From MGBC163016 sp964631345 (lineage in GTDB: Bacteria > Actinomycetota > Coriobacteriia > Coriobacteriales > Eggerthellaceae), in NCBI GenBank assembly GCA_964631345.1, contig CAZVWE010000005.1:101397-165396 (forward strand): a stretch of 64,000 nucleotides of DNA, written 5' to 3'. This document shows, piece by piece, positions 26,531-35,152 of this stretch. Position 1 is the first letter of the stretch, and every line of letters starts with the position of its first letter. Below the pieces are notes generated by a model. It was not told where the DNA came from. It did no database searches and saw nothing but the letters and a program-made list of their open reading frames with translations. The position numbers and the translations under genes were made by a program.

Positions 26531-26863
26531 ATGGAAAAGTATGCACTTATTTGCGATTATAAATACTGCACAGGCTGTCATTCGTGCGAAATAGCTTGCC
26601 GTAATGAAAAAGGACTTCCTCTACCTGAGTGGGGTATCAAAATTACAGAATATGGACCTGAAAAAATTGAAGGTTCCTACATGTGGAATTACGCTCCCAT
26701 GCTTTCAAAAGCTTGCAACCTTTGCGAAGAAAGGTTGGCTGAAGGGTTAAAGCCCGCGTGTGCACATCACTGCCTTGCTCAATGTTTAGAGGCCGTTCCG
26801 TTTTCTGAGATCTCTGCAGCTATTGAAAGATACGACAACGGCGTTATGTGTTTGGTTCCATAG
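26531..26863 (+). CDS. Two-cluster ferredoxin partner of enzyme 2
   Basis: A 110-residue ferredoxin with CTGCHSCEIAC and CNLC..ACAHHC ligand sets for two [4Fe-4S] clusters. AGGAGAAA precedes the start. It is shorter and more divergent than the other ferredoxins here. It should be the dedicated electron donor of the enzyme encoded 11 bases upstream. Confidence 0.88.
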   Translation: MEKYALICDYKYCTGCHSCEIACRNEKGLPLPEWGIKITEYGPEKIEGSYMWNYAPMLSKACNLCEERLAEGLKPACAHHCLAQCLEAVPFSEISAAIERYDNGVMCLVP

Positions 26864-26904
26864 CATCTTACCTATTTGACCTTGGGATTCCATAGTCTAA
26901 AGAC

Positions 26905-26941
26905 GCGATAACTTCTAGCGCTTTTTGCTAGAGGTTATCGC
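26905..26941 (+). other. Long stem-loop in the PucR-like gene leader
   Basis: GCGATAACTTCTAGC and GCTAGAGGTTATCGC form a 15-bp stem with one G-T pair and a 7-base loop. It lies between the ferredoxin stop and the regulator start (26 bases upstream). There is no following U-tract; it may be a terminator remnant, a processing site or a leader element. Confidence 0.55.
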
Positions 26942-26966
26942 TGAAATAGGAAGGGGGCGACTATAG

Positions 26967-28634
26967 ATGGGTCGTGATAAAAGTTCTGTAACTGTATGTT
27001 CTTGTCGACCAAAGAGATCGTTTCTTGGAGAGATCACTCTAGCAATGCTGCTTGAAGTGCTTGATGGACAAGAGATTCTATATAAGCCCACCACTAATAG
27101 ATCATTTGCCTGGTTCGTTCCAGTTATAGGACGAACACATTTAAAAGAGATCAAGAATCAAGATATCAATAAGCGTACTCTTTATCTTTGTCACGAGGAA
27201 TTAGGTAGAGACCTTTTAGATCTTGATCAATCCTCTTCATGCATCATTCTAGTCGGAGAAAACCAAGACTGGTCATGGGTAAAATCTGAACCTTATGCTG
27301 GTCGTGTTGTTGTAGTGCAACAATCTAAACGTTTTTATTCTATTAGCACAGCTATCCAACAGTACTTCAACCAAATTCTGATTTGGGAAAATAAAATGGA
27401 TCGTTTTCTTATATCGGGAGGTCGTAGTCAATTTGGCAAATTGGTTGCGATAAGTCAGGAGTATTTACAGAACTATGTATGCATCACAGAGAATGCTTAT
27501 AACTTCATAGTTAGTTCTGATGGTATGGATCCCCAAGAAGGATTGCCTTATCACAATTATCAAAAAGATGGATGTTTCGATACTAGTGAAATAGCTTTCA
27601 TCGAAGAAGAAGTAATCCCTCTTGTAAGAGTCAATGCTCCTCTTGCAATCTGTCCTCCTGATGAGTCTCATCCGTTTACAACATTTCACTATCCAATTTA
27701 TATAGACGGGCAGCGTATTTTCCATGTCGTTATGGTTTGTGAACATGGGTCAGTTGAAGCAATGAAAGACCTGTTTTCGAAATTTATTGATCGTTTTGAA
27801 AAAGCGGTTAAAGAGTATTGGTGTTCTTATGTGGATATAAGTGCGCCATGGCACAGACTATTCAATGCGATTATTGATGGAGGAGTGATAGAGCCGACAT
27901 ATTATGAAACTCAAATTAAAGCAAGCGCGTTGCCAAAAATGAACCGATTACGTTTATTACTATATCGTTTTGACGATTCAATATCTTTCGTAGAGCGATC
28001 GCGCATAGTTAATGCTTCAAAAGCAATAAACAATGGCAACGCATTACCTTTCATGCATTATGGTGAATTGGTGATTGTGTGTTACGCCGATCCGAAAGAA
28101 GATGACACAGCGCTTTCTATTCATAAGCTTACGAACTCAGCAGAGGAGATTATTCATTCTGAATTTGGAATCATTGCTGGATTGTCATCTCTCGTGGCAT
28201 CTTGTTTTGAGTTGCGAGAAGCTTATTTACAGGCTGAGACGGCATTGTCATATAGACATGCATATGAAAGTGAGTGTGCACTTTTTGATGAATCGCTTCC
28301 TTTGGGCTGCTTACCATTCGATTATCTTCTTAAATACTATCTTTTAGAGAAAGAGATTGATCAAGATTTGGTTGCCTTCTCCTTTAAGAATACGATATTG
28401 AGCCAATTGATCCAAGAGGATAAGGAAAGAGGAACTGAGATTGCTACTCTTATACTTGCCTTTATAGGGAACAACCATAATGGAACGCGAGCATCGGCTA
28501 CCGTGCATGCACATCGTAATACGGTTCTCTATCACATTGCGCGAGTAGAAGAACGATTCGATATATCTTTCAAGAATCCTCTTGTATGCCAACGATTTAT
28601 GTTGGATTATTTTCGCCACCTCGTTAAAAAATAG
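26967..28634 (+). CDS. PucR/CdaR-type transcriptional regulator
   Basis: A 555-residue protein ending in a PucR-type helix-turn-helix (HRNTVLYHIARVEERFDISF, about residues 505-545). The preceding region resembles the CdaR GGDEF-like domain (RLLLYRFDDSISFVERSRI). The N-terminal 250 residues resemble PucR sensor regions but with no recognised ligand site. Regulators of this class often activate catabolic or transport genes when a substrate is present, so control of the upstream enzyme 1-2 operon is likely. The ribosome site is GGAAGGGGG. Confidence 0.85.
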   Translation: MGRDKSSVTVCSCRPKRSFLGEITLAMLLEVLDGQEILYKPTTNRSFAWFVPVIGRTHLKEIKNQDINKRTLYLCHEELGRDLLDLDQSSSCIILVGENQDWSWVKSEPYAGRVVVVQQSKRFYSISTAIQQYFNQILIWENKMDRFLISGGRSQFGKLVAISQEYLQNYVCITENAYNFIVSSDGMDPQEGLPYHNYQKDGCFDTSEIAFIEEEVIPLVRVNAPLAICPPDESHPFTTFHYPIYIDGQRIFHVVMVCEHGSVEAMKDLFSKFIDRFEKAVKEYWCSYVDISAPWHRLFNAIIDGGVIEPTYYETQIKASALPKMNRLRLLLYRFDDSISFVERSRIVNASKAINNGNALPFMHYGELVIVCYADPKEDDTALSIHKLTNSAEEIIHSEFGIIAGLSSLVASCFELREAYLQAETALSYRHAYESECALFDESLPLGCLPFDYLLKYYLLEKEIDQDLVAFSFKNTILSQLIQEDKERGTEIATLILAFIGNNHNGTRASATVHAHRNTVLYHIARVEERFDISFKNPLVCQRFMLDYFRHLVKK

Positions 28635-28749
28635 TGGGACACTGTTGCGAAAAACTCACTCTTAACACTTGTTAAAAGTAAGTTATATATTGCTTAGCAA
28701 TAAAGCCTTAAATCATCTGACAATGTGAAGACACTGCTATGACTATTAA

Positions 28750-30033
28750 TTATGATTTGTCCAAAGAACGCACTGACTTGGGAAGGTAAAACACAAGTCC
28801 AAGAATCAAGCAGGCAAGGCCATCTACAACAAAGAATGGTGCGATACCCATCGTTTCAGCAAGCACACCACCTATGGCTATGCCAACAGGAGTGGCAAGC
28901 CCCATGGCAGCAGTGAGTAAACCCATGGCACGACCCATTTTGTCGTCGGGTACATTGCGCTGAGTGAGTGTCATAGTAGGGCCATTGAACCAAGCGCATG
29001 CTATAGCCATTATGGCTACAAGCACAATGAAAGCTGGAAACCCGTCTTGTGGTAAAAGTCCGCAGACAGCTGTTGTTATGCCCACAACAACAGCGGCAAA
29101 AGCTATGAGTCCTGCAAGTCGCTTGCCGCCGCCCCAAGCAATAAGGATACCTGAGCCTACGAGCATGCCTATTCCGAAGGCAGCTTCGACTATAGATGCT
29201 GCATATCCGTCGCCATTAAAGTGATCATAAGTCATAAGCGGAAATACTGCTGACAGAGGACCAAAGATCATCATGCCGATGGTAACGCCACCGATTAGCA
29301 GTACCAGTCCACGAGTCTTTGCAATGGCACGCCAACCATCACGTAAGTTCGCAAAGACATGTTGATTTTCTGCTGAAGTATCTACTACCGTTGGAATCCT
29401 TGCTAGAACGAGACCTAAAATAGCCACACAGGCGCCAGCGAAATCGAGAAACATCACCGATGAGAATCCAAGCGTGGTATACAGAAAAATACCGAAAGCA
29501 GGTGCTCCAATGGAGGCTACCGACGCCAATAGTTGATCCAAAGTGTTGATACGCAGAAGATGCTTGTCAGGTACAAGCATAGGCATAGCGGCCATCATGG
29601 CCGGACTATGGAAAGCCTGACCTATAGCACGTGCAATACAGACAACCAACAACAAAGGAATGGATACATCACCAACAAGAATGAGCAGTGCTGCCACTAG
29701 TGAAACGACACCTACAGCTCCGTCAGCTGCAATCATGATGAGTTTGCGGTTGTGTTTATCGGCTATGACGCCTCCAAAAGGAGAAATGAGTCCCACGGGA
29801 AGCATTACTGCTATGTTCATAGCTGCCAGAACAAGGGCACTACCTGTGCTTTCAGTTACATACCACACTACCGCATAACCAGCAGCATAACTTGTTACCA
29901 TAGATACTGCTTGACCAGCCCAAATAAAAGCAATAATTGCAAACCAGTTCTTTGGCAGAGGAAGACCTACCGCACTCAAGAGAGCGGTGGTGTCGTCGTG
30001 TTGTTCTGACTTTTTTGAAGATAGTTCGGTCAA
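28750..30033 (-). CDS. MFS efflux-type transporter
   Basis: A 427-residue protein with about twelve helices and the motif GVIADKHNRKLIMI. It resembles MefA/EntS-like exporters, unlike the CynX-like carriers beside the enzymes. The TTG start at 30033 follows AAAGGA with good spacing. The gene converges with the PucR-like gene; the 115-base gap between them holds imperfect AT-rich inverted repeats only. Confidence 0.83.
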   Translation of the reverse strand: MTELSSKKSEQHDDTTALLSAVGLPLPKNWFAIIAFIWAGQAVSMVTSYAAGYAVVWYVTESTGSALVLAAMNIAVMLPVGLISPFGGVIADKHNRKLIMIAADGAVGVVSLVAALLILVGDVSIPLLLVVCIARAIGQAFHSPAMMAAMPMLVPDKHLLRINTLDQLLASVASIGAPAFGIFLYTTLGFSSVMFLDFAGACVAILGLVLARIPTVVDTSAENQHVFANLRDGWRAIAKTRGLVLLIGGVTIGMMIFGPLSAVFPLMTYDHFNGDGYAASIVEAAFGIGMLVGSGILIAWGGGKRLAGLIAFAAVVVGITTAVCGLLPQDGFPAFIVLVAIMAIACAWFNGPTMTLTQRNVPDDKMGRAMGLLTAAMGLATPVGIAIGGVLAETMGIAPFFVVDGLACLILGLVFYLPKSVRSLDKS

Positions 30034-30096
30034 GAAGATTTCCTTTGAAGTTTTCGATATGAGTTTGACATACTAACACTGAAAGGGTGCACAGGA

Positions 30097-31212
30097 TCAG
30101 TGATCCGATTCAGAGGATAGAGCAAACCGGAGATAGACGGGATTGTGATCGGAGTAGGCGAAATCAAGATCCAGAGTGCGCTGCTCCAGACAGTCTACAT
30201 TATCTGAGTAGATGAATGCATCCATCACCCAGCGATCATTCGTGCCGTCGTAGGGTCTGCCTGCATCGCGGCAGGTTGCTGCTGAATCGAACGTACCTGC
30301 GTCCAGTTCCGCTTTGGCGGCTACGGTAAACCCTTCTGGCACGCTGGTAAAATCGAAAGGCTTCGCCCAACTTGCCTCGGTATCCGTCACGTTACCATAG
30401 AGTTTGTTCGAGATGCCGATCATGTCATGATTAAAATCACCCCCGGCGATCACGAAGTTTCCCGCATCACGTTCAGCTGCCATGTCTTGGAAGAGCATTT
30501 GGCGTTGACCCTCCATGACCTCAGCATCAGCACCATAAGCAGAAAGATGCACGTTGAACAGCACGAGTTCCGGTCCATTCTCAATAGGGATGCGGCTCAC
30601 TGAATAGCATCGGTCAAGATCCAAGAACTTGCTTAGGCCTTCGGAGATAGGAAGACTGCGGCGCACACCCTCTGCAACATCGAAGCGGGAGAAGGTGATC
30701 ATGCCTGATCGGTTCGCACCATGGGGCGCGTAGAGAGGCCATGCCAAGAAAGGAGAGTCGTAGTTTTGGGCGAAGAGTGAACAAAGGTTTGGGAAGTCGT
30801 CCCGCAAGAGCGCGTACTCATCCACGTGATGGCTGCGCGTGCCATCAATATCCACTTCCTGGAACAGGATGAAGTCCGGGTTCAGGTCTTCTATGGCTTC
30901 GGCTGATCCTTGGATATTTGTGCACACGACATCGGCACTCTTTGCTATAGACCCCGAGCCGCCGTCCATGAAGAAATCGAAGTCGGTATCGTATGCGCCG
31001 AAACCCAGATTCGCTGCCACCAAGGTGAGTTCTCCTTCGGCGCTTACATCAAGTACAGGAGAAACGCTCCCGTCCGCAGGCGCTTCCACCTCAAGGGCAA
31101 GCCTGTCATCCAGTCGGTAGTAGCTGACCACGACATAGATCACATAGGCAAGCAATGCCAGCAGGATGATGTCGATGATGACACCCGCCCCTGTGAGAAT
31201 CTTCTTTCGCAT
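30097..31212 (-). CDS. Membrane-anchored endonuclease/exonuclease/phosphatase-family protein
   Basis: A 371-residue protein with one N-terminal membrane helix (GAGVIIDIILLALLAYVIYV) and an outward EEP domain. Family landmarks are FQEVD, FNVHLSAYG, GGDFNHD and a final YSDHNPVYL, which supply metal and catalytic residues. It may cleave a phosphodiester of a nucleic acid or lipid headgroup. ATG 31212 follows GGAGGG. This gene and the adjacent toxin-antitoxin pair look more GC-rich than their surroundings. Confidence 0.85.
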   Translation of the reverse strand: MRKKILTGAGVIIDIILLALLAYVIYVVVSYYRLDDRLALEVEAPADGSVSPVLDVSAEGELTLVAANLGFGAYDTDFDFFMDGGSGSIAKSADVVCTNIQGSAEAIEDLNPDFILFQEVDIDGTRSHHVDEYALLRDDFPNLCSLFAQNYDSPFLAWPLYAPHGANRSGMITFSRFDVAEGVRRSLPISEGLSKFLDLDRCYSVSRIPIENGPELVLFNVHLSAYGADAEVMEGQRQMLFQDMAAERDAGNFVIAGGDFNHDMIGISNKLYGNVTDTEASWAKPFDFTSVPEGFTVAAKAELDAGTFDSAATCRDAGRPYDGTNDRWVMDAFIYSDNVDCLEQRTLDLDFAYSDHNPVYLRFALSSESDH

Positions 31213-31365
31213 CGCGCTTCCCTCCATCCTTTCAAACGCTTCTAGCATACGTCATACGCTAGACTTTCAGAAAGGATGTGTGGGGAATGTGACGAGAAGA
31301 CGTTGTTAGGAATGCACGACCCATTGAGATACACGGAACAGTGAGCACGTGCCTTCACTTTGCCT

Positions 31366-31809
31366 CTACCAATCAATCTCTTCGTAGTGCAGGCCGCGGG
31401 CATCCAACTCCTTAAAGAGATCTTCGGGTGTGATGGCTTGGATGGACGACCGACCGAAATCTTTGATGTTGCGCGTGATGATGTAGTCCGTCTGAGCTTT
31501 CTTTGCGCAGATGGAAACCAGGCAATCCTCCAAATCAGGCCATCTTTGTGAGAGGGCTTCAGAGATGACTGAAGACGACACACCCACGATCTGCAGAAAT
31601 CCAAGATCCTCTTGGATCATGCGCTGTGCCTCGGCACTTCCAAAATCCTTGCGAAGGAGATAGAAGATATCCGTGATCATGTTCGATGAGATGAATGCAT
31701 CTACTTCTCCAGTGATGCCCAAAAGACAAACACGCCGGGAGAGCTCATAGAAAGGTTGACGCATGCCGATATGATCTAGGAGGATGTTGCTATCAAGCAT
31801 TAGTTTCAT
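31366..31809 (-). CDS. PIN-domain toxin
   Basis: A 147-residue PIN-domain RNase. Conserved acidic residues are in MLDSNILLD, the central acidic positions and DLEDCLVSICAKKAQTDYII, and the C-terminal TRNIKDF is typical. PIN toxins cut specific RNAs. It overlaps the antitoxin gene by 17 bases and is translated after it. Confidence 0.88.
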   Translation of the reverse strand: MKLMLDSNILLDHIGMRQPFYELSRRVCLLGITGEVDAFISSNMITDIFYLLRKDFGSAEAQRMIQEDLGFLQIVGVSSSVISEALSQRWPDLEDCLVSICAKKAQTDYIITRNIKDFGRSSIQAITPEDLFKELDARGLHYEEIDW

Positions 31810-32077
31810 AGCGATTCCTCAAGCGCTCTTCTCTTAGCTCATCATCAGTCATGGTCAACGGCACTTTGGTATGGCAACGGTCGAACGCCGCGATGCGCTT
31901 GTGCGCTTCTTCTTTGGAAACGAAAGACGCGGTGTCAAAGGGGAGCGCATCGTGAGAAGTGACGTAGTCGAAAAGCTGTCGAACCGCTTGGGACGGTGTA
32001 ACACCAAGGCCTTCCATGGCTTCGGCGCCCCGTTGCTTGATATCTGCATCCAAACGAACTGTGAGCATAGCTTCCAT
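31793..32077 (-). CDS. RelB/DinJ-like antitoxin of the PIN toxin
   Basis: A 94-residue protein beginning with a ribbon-helix-helix region (MLTVRLDADIKQRGAEAM, then GVTPSQAVRQLFDYV), as in RelB/DinJ antitoxins, with a charged C-terminal region likely to wrap the toxin. ATG 32077 follows AAAGGA. A perfect palindrome at its promoter supports autoregulation. Confidence 0.87.
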   Translation of the reverse strand: MEAMLTVRLDADIKQRGAEAMEGLGVTPSQAVRQLFDYVTSHDALPFDTASFVSKEEAHKRIAAFDRCHTKVPLTMTDDELREERLRNRYETNA

Positions 32078-32091
32078 GGTGATCCTTTCTC

Positions 32092-32113
32092 GTATTACAT
32101 GTAATACATTATA
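32092..32113 (-). promoter_or_regulatory. Toxin-antitoxin promoter and operator
   Basis: On the minus strand a -10 box TATAAT (32113 to 32108) is directly followed by the perfect 16-bp palindrome GTATTACATGTAATAC (32107 to 32092). The palindrome would cover the transcription start, as expected for autorepression by the antitoxin complex. The -35 region is poor. Confidence 0.65.
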
Positions 32114-32198
32114 ACAGATAATGATCCTCTGCCGTGACAGACTTTAAGGCATGGTGGTTTTGCTCTTGACCGCCCTGTTGAGGTGCATGCGCATTTGG

Positions 32199-32228
32199 AA
32201 GGGGCTGCAACTTCTGTTACAGCCCCTT
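32199..32228 (-). terminator. Terminator after ferredoxin 3
   Basis: AAGGGGCTG and CAGCCCCTT form a perfect 9-bp stem with a 12-base loop, about 50 bases downstream of the minus-strand ferredoxin gene. The downstream T-tract is short. Confidence 0.6.
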
Positions 32229-32279
32229 TCTTAGTCCATGTTCGCTATCAACTAGCTTTTGTCTATAAGTTGTACTGCC

Positions 32280-32624
32280 TTATAAATCAGAGGGATAAAA
32301 GATAGCGCAACGTTCCCCTTTTTCTTCGGCAAGCGCCTCAAGTTCTTCGGGGGTGCCATAGAACAGACACGTAGCGCAGCAATGATGAACACAGGTTGGG
32401 TCTTTGCCTTCGGCAAGGCGGTCAGCACACATGTCGCATAGGATGGTTGGCAAAGGCATGTAATCTAGTTGCCATTGACCATCATCGGTTTGAAAGGAAC
32501 CGTTTTCATATACTTTGATTCCCCACTGTCCAATAGGTGTGTCATGCTCCATACGACATGCGACTTCGCAACTGTGGCAATTTGTACACCACTTGTAATC
32601 TATGAGAAGTCCTAACTTTGACAT
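32280..32624 (-). CDS. Two-cluster ferredoxin partner of enzyme 3
   Basis: A 114-residue ferredoxin with CTNCHSCEVAC and CDMC..TCVHHC ligand sets. It starts 31 bases after the stop of enzyme 3, with AAAGGAG eight bases upstream. It is expected to feed electrons to that enzyme. Confidence 0.89.
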   Translation of the reverse strand: MSKLGLLIDYKWCTNCHSCEVACRMEHDTPIGQWGIKVYENGSFQTDDGQWQLDYMPLPTILCDMCADRLAEGKDPTCVHHCCATCLFYGTPEELEALAEEKGERCAIFYPSDL

Positions 32625-32654
32625 GCTTCACACTCCTTTCTTTGATCGGTATTT

Positions 32655-35000
32655 CTAATCATTAAGACGATTGATGGGATATCCTTGGCGGGTCAAATAA
32701 TCCTGTGAATCTACGGGATACACTTTGCACAATGTAGACTTGTAGTCGGTACCGCAACCTACAGGCCCATATTCGCCATGACTGATCAATTCATTGATGT
32801 TGGATTTATACATGCCGTAGTCATTTTCGGGTCCTTCTTCAGGGAACCACCAACCGTGAGTCGCAGCAATGGTGTCCTCGCGAACCGTAGGGGTGACCAC
32901 AGCTTTATAAACAGCTTTGCCAAGCCAGTTCTCGATACACATCCAACCACCGTTTTCGATGTTGTATTTTTCCGCTGTTAAGGGGTGTATCTCAGCAGTA
33001 GGATCAGGACATAGTGTGCGGAGTGCGGGAACTTGCCTTCCTTCAGAATGGAAATAAAGAATATTGCGCTGTCCAGTGGTTAATACCAGAGGATATTCTT
33101 TAGCTTGTTCTGGTGTGCTTACTGGGCTGTGAGGCGGCTCTTCGTAATAAGGTAGAGGGTCGTTGTTATAGGGTACAAGAGCTGTACGCCAAAGTTCGAT
33201 ACGTCCTGTTGAGGTATTGAATCCAGGTTTTCCGTCAGGACGAAGCTTGCCCTTCTCGTACTTTTTGTATTCATATCCAATCTGCAAAGGAGAAGCATTT
33301 TGGAAGTCTTTGAAGGACATATTATATGGAGGCTGCTCCGTCATAAATGAGAAGAATTCCTCTATAGAGTCCCAGGGCCACAGATCAGGATTTAATCGCT
33401 TGCCGAACAAGAAATTGATCTCGATGTCGGACTTGGTATCTCCTACAGAAATAACTTTATTAATAGCGCCAATAAAAGGAGTGTTACGTCCGAAGTGTGG
33501 CACCACGATTCCTTCATGTTCAACAAACGAGCTCACAGGAAGGAAAAGATCACAGAACTTGTCTGCTGAAGGGGTTAGATAGAAGTCTTGGCAAACATTG
33601 AATTCCAATTTCGAAACAGCGGCTTCCCAGCGGGATGGTTCAGCACAAGGACAGTTTGTTAAATTGGTTCCATAGAGCCACATCATACGGATGGGGTAGG
33701 GATCTCCTGTTTCCATGGTTTCGATAACGGTGTCAGCCAATATGCCGTTACGATTATCTTTCCAAAGAGGGTTGTCGTAAAGAAGCCATTGCCATGCTTC
33801 CTCTGGTACAGAAGCGCGATACATCTGGCGCCAAGGAGCATATAGAGACACAGAGTTGAAGTCATTCAGAGGTGCTAATGTGATACCACCAGGTATGTCG
33901 AAGTTGCCTGTAATAGCCATGATGCAGAGGAATGCATGAGCAGCAGAGTTGCCATTGGCATGTTCGTCAATGGCCAAACCCCACATGCCTGAACAAGGTG
34001 TGCTGGTAGCGAAGGCGCGCGTAGCAGCCAAAATGGTCTTAGCCTCGATACCTGTGATCTCTGCTACTTTTTCAAGAGGGTATTCAGCAGCACGTTCTGC
34101 AAGTTCGTCAAAACCGTAGCACCATTGATCAACAAAATCGTGATCGTAGAGGTCTTCTTGAATGATGATATTGAGCATGCCTAACGCTAAAGCAGCATCG
34201 GTACCGGGACGAAGTTGTAAAGCGTATTCTGCTCGAGCTCCGAGCCAATTGATACGAGGGTCAACGTTTATGATTTTTGCGCCGCGTTGCATGAGATCAA
34301 CCACGACATGACCAAAGATACCATCTGGACTTGAATAGAGAGGCATTTTACCCCATACCATGATGTACTTTGGAATTTCGAACTCAGGGTCATCATAACG
34401 AAGAGGTGAAAAGCCTGCATAGTCGATCTCGGGGTATCCAATACCCATAGCAAGACCTGCGGCTAAGCCGCGAGGAGCATAGCAAGAATTGCCTCCGAGC
34501 ATCAATCCCCAGTTAACAGTGCAAAGCACTGCCTCTGCCATAGAATAGGCATACATGCAAGCTTCGCGCCCTGTGCCTGTAACCAACACGATAGACTCGT
34601 GTCCATGCGGAAGAGCCCAAATAGCTCGTACTTTTTCTTCTACGATATCAAGTGCTTCATCCCATGTGATGCGCTCCCATGCATCATGATTTCCGCGTTC
34701 TTCTCGTGCACGCTTCATGGGGTAGAGAACGCGATCAGGATTGTAAACGGCCTCGGTTAACGCAAGGCATCTTGGGCACAGACGACCGTGGGTGATCGGA
34801 TGATCCGGATCGCCTTCTACGTGCACAAGTTTGCCATCCTTAACGGTCAGGATCAGGCCGCATCCAATAGGATGATCTCCTGGAGGAGACCAGGCACAGG
34901 TTTTTACTAAATACTCGCCATCGCCTTTCTCTTCCACCCAGTTAATGTCTTCGATACTGGTGAGTTCGCTAATGTCTTTGGATTCTTTCCATTCGCCCAT
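32655..35000 (-). CDS. Molybdopterin enzyme 3, acetylene-hydratase-like branch
   Basis: A 781-residue enzyme of the same branch as enzymes 1, 2, 4 and 5, with no export signal. Ligand Cys are 35, 47, 75 and 78 (TCAWSPPGDHPIGC and LCPRC), as in enzyme 2, with Asp42 replacing the usual Cys. The Mo-ligand segment is GGNSCYAPR. It has about 17 extra N-terminal residues before the cluster compared with enzyme 2. GAAGGAG precedes the start. The membrane LuxR gene lies upstream on the same strand, which suggests dedicated regulation. No zinc-ribbon microprotein accompanies this enzyme. Confidence 0.9.
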   Translation of the reverse strand: MGEWKESKDISELTSIEDINWVEEKGDGEYLVKTCAWSPPGDHPIGCGLILTVKDGKLVHVEGDPDHPITHGRLCPRCLALTEAVYNPDRVLYPMKRAREERGNHDAWERITWDEALDIVEEKVRAIWALPHGHESIVLVTGTGREACMYAYSMAEAVLCTVNWGLMLGGNSCYAPRGLAAGLAMGIGYPEIDYAGFSPLRYDDPEFEIPKYIMVWGKMPLYSSPDGIFGHVVVDLMQRGAKIINVDPRINWLGARAEYALQLRPGTDAALALGMLNIIIQEDLYDHDFVDQWCYGFDELAERAAEYPLEKVAEITGIEAKTILAATRAFATSTPCSGMWGLAIDEHANGNSAAHAFLCIMAITGNFDIPGGITLAPLNDFNSVSLYAPWRQMYRASVPEEAWQWLLYDNPLWKDNRNGILADTVIETMETGDPYPIRMMWLYGTNLTNCPCAEPSRWEAAVSKLEFNVCQDFYLTPSADKFCDLFLPVSSFVEHEGIVVPHFGRNTPFIGAINKVISVGDTKSDIEINFLFGKRLNPDLWPWDSIEEFFSFMTEQPPYNMSFKDFQNASPLQIGYEYKKYEKGKLRPDGKPGFNTSTGRIELWRTALVPYNNDPLPYYEEPPHSPVSTPEQAKEYPLVLTTGQRNILYFHSEGRQVPALRTLCPDPTAEIHPLTAEKYNIENGGWMCIENWLGKAVYKAVVTPTVREDTIAATHGWWFPEEGPENDYGMYKSNINELISHGEYGPVGCGTDYKSTLCKVYPVDSQDYLTRQGYPINRLND

Positions 35001-35101
35001 AGCGTGCTCCTTCCTCTCGGTAGTTCTTTTGCGAACACTTTCCTCATTAAAGAGGACGAGGAGCCTTCTCTACATCGGTCGAGATGGGCGTTTTTAGGGA
35101 T

Positions 35102-35125
35102 TCATCCTTCGGCCATTCAGGATGA
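35102..35125. promoter_or_regulatory. Inverted repeat between LuxR regulator 1 and enzyme 3
   Basis: TCATCCT and AGGATGA form a perfect 7-bp inverted repeat with a 10-base centre, about 100 bases upstream of the enzyme 3 start. A smaller CCAGG/CCTGG repeat lies at 35130-35144. Either may be an operator or a weak terminator of the luxR gene. Confidence 0.35.
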
Positions 35126-35152
35126 CTGTCCAGGTACAGCCTGGTCTAGTGT

